A DNA stretch of 64,000 bases from Clusia tigrina. Its lineage: Eukaryota; Arthropoda; Insecta; Diptera; Clusiidae. The notes beneath the pieces are model-generated. The model saw only the letters and a program-made list of their open reading frames with translations, had not been told where the DNA came from and made no database searches. Location: the NCBI GenBank assembly GCA_920105625.2, contig OV050031.1:48277425-48341424 (forward strand). The letters run 5' to 3'. Positions 19,751 through 30,137 of this stretch are shown piece by piece. Position 1 is the first letter of the stretch; each line of letters opens with the position of its first letter. The position numbers and the translations under genes are program-made.

Positions 19751-20317
19751 ATGGTTAGAGAGGTAAGTAATTCCGGTCCAAACGTATACAGAGGAGCGTA
19801 TAATCCCGTAGTCTCCGACAACAGAGCCGCCAGGGGGTTTGTACAGAGTGCACCCACATGTTCGTTCTGCCGTAAGCAAGGTCATACAAGGGATGAGTGC
19901 ATTACACGCAAAAACACGCCTTACTGTATGGAGTGCCAAACATATGGCCATGAGGCAAGTATACAGTGCCAAGGAGACACAGTATGGGATCAGAGTAGAA
20001 GACAGCCAGCTACGAGGCGACCGGATCCACCCTTGAGGGGCAGCAGTGGCAATAGTCCCCGAGTTAATTCAACGGAAGGAATTAACCAAGGAAGAAATAC
20101 TTTCAACACTGGGAGTGGTCAGCAGCGACCAAATTAGAATTCCAGAAGGGAACCAAGGATAGTCAACACCCAACAGGGGCTGAGATGCTTCTCATGTGGA
20201 CGAATGGGACATCGGGCAGCGGAATGCAGGGATAGACAATTCCAAGAAAGGAACCAGGGAAACTGCCAGCGGCCCAGTCGACGCCAGTACACTGGAAAGC
20301 CAAAAGAAAGGAAGTAA
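19751..20317 (+). pseudogene. gag: Retrotransposon Gag C-terminus with CCHC knuckles
   Basis: Three zinc-knuckle-like motifs are visible: CSFCRKQGHTRDEC (CX2CX4HX4C), CMECQTYGHEASIQC (one residue longer in the last gap) and, after an in-frame TAG at 20135-20137, CFSCGRMGHRAAEC (CX2CX4HX4C). Without the TAG the frame would run on to TAA at 20315. Knuckles of this type bind the element RNA for packaging. Position about 1 kb downstream of the LTR/PBS suggests the same gypsy-type element, but another LTR element is possible. The frame is open upstream only to about 19740. Downstream, pol is absent and an RTE-like LINE begins within about 110 bases. Confidence 0.65.
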
Positions 20318-20425
20318 TAATTAGGCCGGAAGTACGTCTGACTGGTAATGTAGGAATTACAAACCAAGAGAAGGAGGTGCACACAAGCTGCGGAAGAAAC
20401 AGTTGGCCTCCAACATCGCAAAAGA

Positions 20426-22115
20426 AAGCCATGGATAAGCAACACCACCTGGCAATATATCGAAGAACGTAGAAGGATGAAAACCAAAGTAAACACTGCT
20501 TCATTATCCGACCGCAACAGCTTTCTCAGCGCGTACAATGCTATGCATCGGCAGGTCAAAAATTCTGTAAGGACTGATAAAAGGGCATAGGTGGAGGGAA
20601 TTGCTGGTGAAGCAGAGCGATCAGCAAACTGTAACAACTTGCGGGGCGTATATGCAGCCATAAAAAAATTGACTAATACGAAACTTAACATACCGCCTAT
20701 CAAGGCTAGTGGCGGTAGAATCCTAACCTCTGACGAAGATCAACTCGCGGGCTGGAGAGAATTTTTTGTGGACAACAGCGTAGAAGCGGAAAACAACACT
20801 GCGCCCTTCTTTGCTGAACAGCGAAGAAGAAACCCCAACAGAAACATCCCTGTTGAACCGCCCACCACAGAAGAAATCAGCCTAGCAATCCATAAGCTAA
20901 AATTCAACAAAGCTGCTGGACCTGACGAACTTCCTGCTGAACTCTTGAAGTATGGCGCTAATATAATCTCTCACGCACGAAAGGGGGAATCATAATCACT
21001 ATTCCAAAAAAAGGCGATCTCAGCCAATGTAAAAATCGGAGGGGCATAACCCTTCTCAACTCCATCCTGAAAAGCCTAGCTCTTATCATCTTAGATAGAG
21101 TGTCAGGTGTACTCAACAGCCAGTTACGGCGGGAACAAAATGGGTGCAGACCAAACCGATCTTGCGTGGACCACATCAACACTTTACGCATAATTGTGGA
21201 GCAATCTGTCGAATCGAGATCGCCACTATTTCTCCTCTTCGTGGACACGGTTAACAGAGACGCAATATGGCGCTCTCTACAAAATTGCGGAGTTCCGGAC
21301 AAGATCATCGAACTCATTAAGGCCCTATATAAAGACGCGAACCTTAGTGTGCGTTATAAAGGTAAAAATAGCGCCAACTTTAATATAAACAGAGGCGTTA
21401 GGCAGGGGTGCGATCTGTCACCACTGTTGCTTATAGTGGTCTTGGATGATGTCCTTAGGCGTACTAATGCGGAGACGGAGGAAAGGTTGCAGTGGAGATT
21501 AAACCGAAAGCTCAGCGATTTGGACTACGCTGATGAAATCTGTTTCATGACGCACACGTTAGCAGGCGCCTCGTCAAGAATACGCCAACTAGCCGTAAAC
21601 GCTCATGCAGCTGGCCTCAAAATCAACTTCTCCAAAACTAAACTTTTGCGACTGCAAACTGCAAATACATCTCCACTCACTGTACTGACAAATGATAACT
21701 CCACCATCAACATTGAGGACGTTGACAGCTTCTGCTACCTTGGTAGCTACATAACAAAAATATGGGGGTGCAACATCTGATGTGGCAGCACGCATAAACA
21801 AACCACGGTCTGCATTACGGAATTTAGATCGAATTTGGCGTTCTCGTGTGATATCGCTGCGCACAAAAATACGAATATGTAACACCAGCATAAAATCTGT
21901 TCTGTTGTATGTCTGAAACATGGTTGGTCTCAGAACAAATAACTCGACAACTTCAAACTTTTGTCAACAAATGTCTACGAAGAATCTGCCGCATTTTCTG
22001 GCCGACAACGATCATAAACGAAGACGAGTGGCGCCTCACCAATAGCGAGCCTATTGACACACAAGTTAAAAGACGCATGTGGAGCTGGATAGGGCACATT
22101 CTGCGTAGAGACAAC
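20426..22115 (+). pseudogene. RTE-like LINE reverse transcriptase remnant
   Basis: Starts in the linker after the endonuclease (KPWISNTTWQYIEERRRM), then GVYAAIKKLTNTKLN and EEISLAIHKLKFNKAAGPDE, with AELLKYG. RT proper has IPKKGDLSQCKNRRGITLL, REQNGCRPNRSCVDHINTL, FVD (motif A; the AFDS part is deleted), RGVRQGCDLSPLLL (motif B) and LDYADEICFMT (motif C reads YADE, not YADD). After a frameshift near 21775 the tail reads RQLQTFVNKCLRRICRIFW and RRMWSWIGHILRRDN. One stop at 20588-20590 plus frameshifts near 20990 and 21775 inactivate it. The KKGD/LRIIVEQS style suggests the RTE group; I am less sure of the clade than of the domain. Confidence 0.7.
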
Positions 22116-22129
22116 ATTGCATTCTCGAT

Positions 22130-24272
22130 ATTATTGAGCCGAATAGCTGGACACGTACCAGGCTTCAAAGAAAATGTTACGTGCGTGCTTTTTTGCTCAT
22201 TGACCTTTATATGCCATATTCCCAGCCATTCTTCTACCTTAAATAAGTGCTCTTGTGGTGCACTCGACGCCTTTATCGAACATTTATTGCAACTAAGTAT
22301 GGCGGTATCATCCGCAAATGTTGAAATTAGCGTGCATTCACTTATAGGAGTATCTGATGTAAATATTACATATAATGTAGGGCCTAGAACGCTACCTTGG
22401 GGCACACCGGCTAAAATTGTAAAGTCTACGGAAATAAATTCGTTTACTTTTACACTGAAACGTCTATTGGATAAGTAAGACTCAAGAATTTTATGATAGC
22501 TTTTTGGAAGAAACTTTTTGATTTTGAACATCAGTCCTTGATGCCATACCTTATCAAATGCTTGAGCCACGTCAAGTAATATTGCAGAGCAAAACTCCCC
22601 AAGTTCAAATGCTTTTCTTATTTCATTTGAAATTTGATTCACTTGCTCAATAGTGCTGTGCTTTTCGCGAAAACCGAATTGTTGTTGCGGTATCACGCTA
22701 TGTTCATGAAGAAAAGCAGATAGTTTATTTAATAGTAGTTTCTCAAACAATTTAGAAAGGTAAGGCAACAGGCTGATAGGTCTATATGATGACGGTAGCG
22801 TTGCGTCTTTTCCAGGTTTAGCTATCATACATATCTGAGACTTCTTCCATGCATTCGGATAGTAACCGATGCCCAAAATTGCGATAGAATGCTTACAGAG
22901 AAATGCTGATGCAGAATCTGGTAAGTGTTTTAGCATTTTCGGGGTAATATTATCGAATACAGGCGATTTTTTTTGGATTCAGTTGGTGAATATGTTTGGC
23001 TATTTCAGGAAGGGAAATTTTATTAGGCTGAGCAATCTCAGTACTGCAGGGTAAGGCAGGCAATGCAAAGGTGTTTGTAGCCATATTCGGCTGGAACACT
23101 TTGCTTAGATGTCGTGCAAAGTATCGGTTTGAGCCCACGCGCCGTACGGGTTTCTTAGAGGTTTTACACATTCCATTGGAGGCTTAAAGTTTTTCGATGC
23201 CTTCCAAAGGGAATACCTTTCGGTACAGTTTGGGGTTACCTTCTTCAGGTACTCTTTTAGGTTTTTATCCTCCTCCTGTGTAAGAGCATCTTTAAGCGCC
23301 CTTTCGGCTGCTTTAAGATTGTATTTAGAGATGGGTGAGTGATGTTTCTGCCATTCTCGGCGCAGCCGTCGTTTCTGTGCTACAAGTTTTTCAATTTGGC
23401 TATTTGTACAGGCATACTTGCACTTTCTAGAAGTATTTTTTGGCGTTGCCACTACGGCTGCAGTCGCTAGCATGGAGTTGAAAATATCAATATTATTATC
23501 TATATCATCTGCATGTTTTACCTCAACTCTTGTAGAGATATGACTACTAATATACTTTTTGTATTTTAAACAATCGGTTTGGTTGGTCCCTAGGCGAAAC
23601 AGTGGACTTGTATATTCTGTCTGTTTATAAAGATTGATTATTACAGGCGAGTGATCAAAGGACAGATCGACACAGGTTTCCGCTGATACTAAAGACCTAT
23701 CTATATTTTTAGAAATAGTTAAATCAATAAGATCAGGAATTTTCTTTGGGTCTATTGGCCAGTAAGTGGGCTGTCTTGGTGAGACAAAATCGAATTTACT
23801 ATGTCTGTTAGCTATTGCATTGTACAATTGTCGGCCTTTTGGATTCATTAGGCGAGAGCCCCAGTGTTTATGTTTCGCATTATAATCACCGCCAGCTAGA
23901 AATCTATCACCAAGGGAATCAAAAAGTTCTTTAAATTGAGTTTCTGTTACAGTAAAACGGGGTGGGCAGTATATAGCTGAAAGCGTCAGGTCTTTGCCAC
24001 GATTTTTAATAGATACTGATGTAGCTTGCATCCATTGCATCGAATGCGATTGCATAAGATGATGGTTAAGCCGATTTCTGATTAGTATAGCCGTACCGCC
24101 ATGTGCCTTAACATCACGATGATTTGTGTTATAAGATTTGAAGCCTGGGAGATGAAAGTTCCATTTGTTTGTGAGACGTGTTTCAGACAAAGGCATAACA
24201 TCAATTTCGTGGTCATGTAGAAACTTATTAAGGGCTAGTTTATGCTGGTTAACACCGTCCATAAACATATTT
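22130..24272 (-). pseudogene. Jockey-like LINE ORF2: endonuclease and RT, 3'-truncated
   Basis: The endonuclease (minus strand, from about 24272) keeps its catalytic blocks: LSETRLTNKWNFHLPGF (Glu), GGDYNAKHKHWGSR (Asp, Asn) and LSFDHSPVIINL (Asp-His). A frameshift near 23160 moves the reading to RHLSKVFQPNMATNTF, and another near 22945 to RT: SYRPISLLPYLSKLFEKLLL, QQQFGFREKHSTIEQV, LLDVAQAFDKVWHQGL (motif A), AGVPQGSVLGPTLY (motif B) and STFADDTAILS (motif C, FADD kept). The protein stops at THVTFSLKPGTCPAIRLNN, where it runs into the RTE-like remnant; thumb and 3' end are missing. Apart from the frameshifts the catalytic residues look intact, so it is fairly young. Confidence 0.85.
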
Positions 24273-24287
24273 TTGACAAACTAATTT

Positions 24288-25738
24288 TTATTTTACAAGA
24301 TTTTGAGCTTTAATCAAATCTTGTAGCATATTTTGCACTATAGACATGAATTGAGTCATACACTGAGTAAGATTTAGCATCATGGCTTCTACTCCACTAT
24401 TAGATGCATTGTTATTTTTAACTTGCCGTACGGTGCCCTGCAGAACACTTGCGTAGGTTTCTTGACCAGAATTAGGTTTTTGCATAATTGGGTCACCTAT
24501 CTGAGGATTTGTGGTGGCAGGCTGGATATAAATAGGATTTGGGGATAGGTTACGTTTTAATTGTATACCCTGCGACATTTTTGATTTTAAAATATTTATA
24601 TACAGGACAACCTCTATAATTTGCCGTGTGGCTACCACCACAGTTACTACATTTCTTTGCGGATGTGTCAGCTTTAGCTATGGTGCAAATACTTGTAGGG
24701 TGGAAATCACCTCAAACTACACAAACACTGCGCAGAGTGCAATACGTTTTAGAGTGGCCGAATTCTCGACAATGCACACATTGTATTGGGCCTTTACGTT
24801 TGTGCGGTTCCTGAACCGTAATTCTGCGGTGTAAAAGATATCTTAGGTTATATATTGGGTGCGTCTTTTTTTTTTAAGCTGGGTTGAGTTGGGGAGCAGT
24901 TCTACTTTAAATATAGGTTGTGGTACCTAATTTCTATTCACAATATTTATCACAACCTTTACGTGGAACCCTTGCTCTTCAAGAGCTTCTTTTATATCGC
25001 TAGAATCTACTGTGGCTTCGATTCCTTTTAAAACAATAACAAGGCCTTTTGAGCTGTTTAGCTGATATTAAAAATAATTTTTTTTGTTCCCCGTTAAAAA
25101 GTTTATAATATCACGATAGTGCTTTTCACTCTTTGCCTGTATCTTTGTCTCCTCAATACTACCTTTTCTAAGAGGCACAATGTGAAAATTATTTGTGCCT
25201 ATAATATTTGCGATGTTCTATACTATTTGATTGGAACTACGCTCGCGCAGGTTAATTGGTGGTGGTATGGCGTTACTGACTACAGGTCCACCTTTCGATG
25301 TATTAGTAAAATTCTTTACACTAAGAAGTGCAAATCTATTATTCTCCAGAGAAGCAACTGAGTTTGTTGTGTATACCAGTCTGCACAACCGCCACTATTT
25401 TATTTTCTTTACCTCACTGTTTATTACCGGCTGCAGAGATATTGTTGCTGTACTCCTTACTGCTGCTGTGTTTGGTGATGGCGCTTTGCTGGGCTGCCTT
25501 GCCTACGCTGTTGTTTCAAAGAAAGCCATCGCGCTCTTTCCTGTAGCGACAGTTACGACTTTTCTGTTGAGGTCGTTGCTGTTGCCGACGCTGCTACTGA
25601 CACAGATGATGACTCTGCTAGTGGCATTGTTGTTGCCGATAATATGCCGTATTGTATTGTTGTAGTGTTGTTGTTTGGTGCAACGGGTATATGCACTGAG
25701 TACCGACGCTCTCTATGAGGAGAGTGCGCGACATTCAT
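24288..25738 (-). pseudogene. Jockey-like LINE ORF1 (Gag-like) remnant
   Basis: From the right: an N-terminal piece rich in Ser, Ala and Thr (MNVAHSPHRERRYSVHIP at 25738), a decayed middle, then GLVIVLKGIEATVDSSDIKE and VPQPIFKVELLPNSTQ, resembling the PRE_C2HC domain of Jockey Gag. CVHCREFGHSKTYC is a CCHC knuckle and CSNCGGSHTANYRGCP the characteristic final knuckle. The C-terminus (SGQETYASVLQGTVRQVK to QDLIKAQNLVK) ends at 24288, 16 bases before ORF2. Stops and frameshifts in the middle show it is dead. The protein would bind element RNA. Confidence 0.75.
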
Positions 25739-26378
25739 AGCTTTGTGTATACTCGTATGTTTATGTTTATATTTTCAGTGTTTACTTTTTTGAATTATAT
25801 TTCATATATGTATTTAAATTATTAAACGAGCTGCTATAAATTTATCGAGATTATTTTGATTTAATTGATAATATTAATATAACAAAATAGTATTTGAGAA
25901 ATATGTAAATCAAATCCCGTCCGAACAGTATATATTTCAGGTATAAAACTTAACAGGGACCAATCAATTAGAAACGATATCACATATAATTATAAGCAAT
26001 ATCAAACATATAATTCAATTAGATATGTTTAAATTTCTTATTTTTTATAATACTCGTATTTATTTTAAGAGAAAATCGTAGCAACGCTTAGTTAATTTGC
26101 TTGCTAATAGCAAAAATTGCTTTTTTTAAATTTCTAAAAATTAAAATTTGAATCTACCTCCCTTACCCGGGTGGATAGAACAATTAATCAAATATTAATT
26201 TAAGATTAACAATAATAAATTTTAATTGATATTTTGCTTTGGTTGGTAAGAAAAGAAGAAGAAAATCTTATGCATTTGTATAATTGCATCAATTTTTTAG
26301 CTTGTTCACTTTAAATTCAAACAAATAGCATGCGCAAGTATCTGGTCCACATTTTATCCATACGATGATCTTAACATA
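25739..26378. other. AT-rich intergenic stretch, nothing recognised
   Basis: No open frame of note and no repeat boundary I can identify. It may include the 5' untranslated parts of the divergent LINEs on both sides (Jockey-like leftward, RNase-H LINE rightward). Confidence 0.6.
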
Positions 26379-27729
26379 ATGTTTAATCGTGATCGTTACT
26401 CTCTTCTTTACGAAATGTATTCAAAGTTTCAACAAGGCTATTCCGACAGGCCGGAAGAAATGGATATCCCCCTTACCCAGGAGTCGGCTGGAATGTCTCT
26501 CTCCTCGGAACAAGAGAGAAATCTTCTTGAACCTGCTCCAGAGAAGAAGATTCCAAAACTTAGTGTGAAGCTGTCCGGCGCTGGACGTAAACGCTCCTTG
26601 GCAGGAGCATATCGCTGGAAACAACTCGGTCCTTGGCGGCAAATCCAGCCAACGTGTCTGCGCGAACGATTCCTAAAAGATCCCGATCGGATGGCTCCAC
26701 GCCGACATCTAGCTCCAGGCCGACAAAGCGGTTTGCACAAGAAGGCAACAAAAATATTGATAAATTGTCAATAGTGCCCCCAGCTGACCTGCCGGTTTGT
26801 TGGGAGATGAAGGAGGTGGAGACCTTACTTTGGGGTGAACCTGGTCCCAGAAAGAAGGTAGCGGTGGTCCCTGTAAGACGTGGCGTGCAGGCCGGCTCCT
26901 TGGGGGTTCCCTGCTCAAAGCGTACTCTAGCGAAGACAGTATGCTGCAAAAAGATAGGGGTTATATCTAGCAGGTTCCCGGAGGGCATATGGTCAACTGA
27001 ATAAATTGGGAAGGTACAAAGATATATTCTCAATAAGATATTCGAGACCCGTGCGGTCCAGTGAAGCCTCACTTTGCAGGCTGTAGGTTCAAGCCTGGCT
27101 GGTTGACGATCAGCTGTCTGGACGACAAAACCGTAGCCTGGGCTGAAGGGATGATACCAGCCATGAAGCCATGGGAGGGGGGCTGATTTGAGGGTTGTGG
27201 ACGAGGCAGAAGTGCCAAAGGCCAAAATCTTCGTTGGCTATTTTCCCGGCTCGGTGCCTTGGCAGAATGACCGAATTTTGGGACAAGTGGAGTCGCAGAA
27301 TTCGGGCTTTAGTGCCAGTGAGTGGCGGGTGTACAAAAAGGCGACCAGGTCGAGCTGGCAAATACTCTGGACCCCATCTCGTCTGAAAGGGTCGAGAAAC
27401 TGGGTAAGAAGGACTCCTATGGCTTTGGCAGTGCCCAGCTCAGACCTAGACTGAAGGGGAACAGGGCGAAACCTGCTATTGTTGGTGAAGAGCAACCAAC
27501 AACATCTGTTGCAGCGCAGGCAAAACAGAGTAGCCAGATGCCGAAAACGGGACCCAGTTTCATAAAGCCAGTACCGAGAGCGAAAAGAGGCAACAGTCGT
27601 GCCCAACATCCAAAATCATCTGCTCTCTCTGGTAGGCTCAGAAAATGGGAAAGAAAAGACCCGGAGGCTGTGGAAACCTTGCGGAGCACAAAGAGTGGGA
27701 AGATCCGCAAGGATCAGTCTGGGAAATAA
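26379..27729 (+). pseudogene. RNase-H-type LINE A, ORF1 (Gag-like), frame-broken
   Basis: Begins MFNRDRYSLLYEMYSKFQQG and shifts frame near 26630 to SARTIPKRSRSDGSTPTSS and RPTKRFAQEGNKNIDKLS. After another break it reads AKIFVGYFPGSVPWQNDRIL and SGFSASEWRVYKKATRSS, blocks characteristic of the conserved middle of LOA/I-group ORF1 (the EWRVYKKAT motif). The last part (KLGKKDSYGFGSAQLRPRL to GKIRKDQSGK) is basic. At least three frame changes make it non-functional. No CCHC knuckle is visible. The element is split by the LINE at 28522-32897 and ends near 34249. Confidence 0.65.
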
Positions 27730-27741
27730 TGTCCCAGGCCC

Positions 27742-28042
27742 AATCACGAACGCAAAACTCTTCTTGGAAGCAGCTTCACTGTTTCCAAATCAATCTCCAC
27801 AGGGCTATAACAGTTCTATATAGGCTAAGTGCCTTGGTGGAACACCAGTGTCTGGAGTTCGTAGCCATTCAAGAACCATGGTCTACAAATGGGCGCATAA
27901 ATGGTCCGCAGACAAAAAATGTAAGTTGATCTATGATAACAATGTTGGCCGACCCAGGGCAGCGATGATGATCAACAAAAATGTTAAATTCCTCCCAATT
28001 TCAGAGCTTCTACAACGCAATCTGGTGGCAATACAGGCATAA
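27742..28042 (+). pseudogene. RNase-H-type LINE A, ORF2 endonuclease N-terminus
   Basis: Reads LHCFQINLHRAITVLYRLS and LEFVAIQEPWSTNGRIN, the first two endonuclease blocks (QINL and the Glu of QEPW), then GRPRAAMMINKNVKFLPISE and LLQRNLVAIQA. Stops follow, and the catalytic DxNxHH and SDH blocks are absent: the sequence 28043-28274 holds only decayed coding sequence. The frame changes once near 27900. Confidence 0.65.
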
Positions 28043-28274
28043 GTGCCTAGTGCCAAATGGAAGAGAACGATAGTCCTGGTCCCGGTGCCTCATTGGAGGC
28101 AGCTTCGAAATAAGAAATGTTAGGAAGACCAACTGGTCGATATTTAACTTTTACTTAGAGCAAAATATTACGTGCCTTAGTGAAAAAATAAGTAACTCTC
28201 AGGAACTAGATCTTGAAGTTAACAAATTAAATAATATAATAATTGAGGTTTTTGAAAGTAGTTGCAATTTAGTT

Positions 28275-28509
28275 ATGAAGAAACTTTCTAGGAACGTACC
28301 CTGGTGGAGTGGGGAGCTAAACATTTTGCGCAAAGAAGCCTGCCAACTCTTTAATAGAGCCAAGTCTAATGGTGACTGGGTATCCTATGGAAGTGCCTTA
28401 ACGGCCTGTAATAGTGACGTGAGAAGATCTAAGAGAGACTCATGGCAAAAGTACTGTGAGGAGATTGAAACTCTCCCAGCAACTACCCGACTCCAGAAAT
28501 CACTCAATA
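28275..28509 (+). pseudogene. RNase-H-type LINE A, linker before RT
   Basis: NVPWWSGELNILRKEACQLF, RSKRDSWQKYCEEIETL and TRLQKSLNKDHL form the typical linker between endonuclease and RT in this group (PWW..L..LR and SW..C..IE). The reading stops at the target-site duplication of the inserted LINE and resumes at 32910 with the thumb region, so the RT palm itself was deleted before or apart from the insertion. Confidence 0.7.
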
Positions 28510-28521
28510 AAGATCACTTAA
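28510..28521. repeat. Left target-site duplication of LINE B (12 bp)
   Basis: aagatcacttaa, identical to 32898-32909. The two copies bracket LINE B exactly from its 5' end to its CCTA tail, and collapsing them restores a continuous reading of LINE A. Confidence 0.9.
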
Positions 28522-28976
28522 GGGGTGTAATGTAGATCGCCTCCACGCGTTGCACCCTGGGTTACGCTAAATGGTCTACACTCCCCCAGGTGCTGCTGTT
28601 TTCTTGCACGGGAGTTCAGTAGCACCAATTGGCACGACCCCCATCCTTCGTCCCCGGACTTCTCTTTGGACCAATGTAACTGTTCTGATTGCCCTGGGCT
28701 GGTAGCTGTAATTTTCTGGACCTGGCTGTCTTTTGTCACGGTAGCACCAAGGTGAAACTTGAGTGTGAACGGCTCCAGTCTAAGGTTGCAGCTACCCCCG
28801 TCCCGTTAAGACCTTGGCAGGCCTCACAGTACGTTCGACGTCTGTTACCGTTAGGTCGGTAGTGTGGGTTCGGTTGAGTGGAACTCCCGATTAGCACTGG
28901 TCTGGCTCTGAGCATTTGACCCCATAAGGGCTTCTGCCAACCCTCGTATGGCCTCCCTGCTTGCACAGATAACCAT

Positions 28977-30137
28977 GGAACCATATTTAGTGACCACACG
29001 TTCCGACGAAGATAGCGGCTTTGAGTGGGGACCCTTCTTGCATGGACACAACAAAAAATAAAAACACAAACACAAACAAAATTCCCGCGCATATCCCCTC
29101 AGGGACGCGCAAAACCCTGGCTAGGCAAATGCCCACCAGCAACACCGCCGCCCTTGGTTCGAAGACAAGCAGCATAAACAGCTGGTAACCCCAAGAGACA
29201 GTTATCAGCCGATCGCCCAGGCCAATCCACCCAAAGCGTCCCTAAGCGCGTAAGGCTGGCTACCCCCAAGCCTAAGCCCTCGAAACCGCTTAGTGAGATT
29301 GTGAAAGAGAGCCTCACATGGGCTGTGGTCGACTCTGCCAATGCCGATGGGACCATTACTCCTGCCAATTGGAGACAGGTCGAAATGGCACTGTGACCAA
29401 ATTTCGTTGAGGTTATGTCCCTCAACCCTGGTCCTTAACCCAGCTGTCGTGACGCAGGGTGGTATCAAGGACATATTAAGATCATATCTTGCTCGGACCA
29501 ACGCTCGGCGCATCTATATAAGGTAGCGATCAATAGGGTAGGTGAGATCTGGCCGGGTGCAAAGCTCAACGCTGTACCTTTGGACCAGGTTCCTCAACGC
29601 CCTCGCTTCAAAACATGGCTTCCTGTCGAGCCCTCTGAGCTTGAGGCAATCTTAAAGATCCTCATGCTCAGCAAAACCGATCTTCCCACCGATGGCTGGA
29701 AGGTCGCGAAAGTTTCTGACCCCAAAGGCTTTTTGCGTGAGGTCACCATCATTTTGAACGAGCAATCCCTTGTTCCCATCAACTCCCGCGAGGGGGTGAT
29801 TAATTATGGCTTTGGAGCCATCACTCTCCGCATCTACAGGTGCGATGCCCAAGCCCCCCAACAGCCTCCCCCAGCTGGTGCTGTCCCACAAGCCACTGCC
29901 AATGAGCCTAGCTGCTCGGGCCCGGCTCCCACCCCTTTGCCGGGTAGTGACAATGAGAGTATGTGCTCCGTTACAACCAGAAGCAGCCGCTTCGCAACTT
30001 CCGAACTGCTCGGAGAATTCTTCGACCACATGGACACGGATGCGGATGGTGGATACATCTCTCCAATGTCCGAAGAGGAGGAGTTCAATTCCACAATAAC
30101 CACTGTTCCAGACAATGCTGAAGGTACTACAGATTAA
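28977..30137 (+). pseudogene. LINE B ORF1 (Gag-like), broken in the N-terminal half
   Basis: The first part (MEPYLVTTRSDEDSGFEW from about 28976) is interrupted by stops. From about 29520 the reading is open: VGEIWPGAKLNAVPLDQVP, RFKTWLPVEPSELEAILKIL, DGWKVAKVSDPKGFLREV and GVINYGFGAITLRIYR, which match the order of conserved LOA ORF1 blocks. A Pro/Ala-rich spacer and an acidic end (YISPMSEEEEFNST) follow. The stop TAA at 30135-30137 lies inside ORF2. No zinc knuckle is evident. Confidence 0.7.

Noticed and set aside
20134..20703. 189-codon minus-strand frame opposite gag and the RTE-like linker
   Set aside because: Shadow of the plus-strand gag knuckles and RTE-like coding sequence; no domain is visible.
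25119..25665. Hydrophobic plus-strand frame of up to 144 codons, membrane-protein-like
   Set aside because: It is opposite the Jockey-like ORF1 N-terminal region, whose Thr/Ala/Asn-rich codons read as hydrophobic residues in reverse.
22130..25738. Calling the Jockey-like element potentially active because endonuclease and RT catalytic residues are intact
   Set aside because: ORF2 has at least two frameshifts, ORF1 has stops, and the 3' end is missing.
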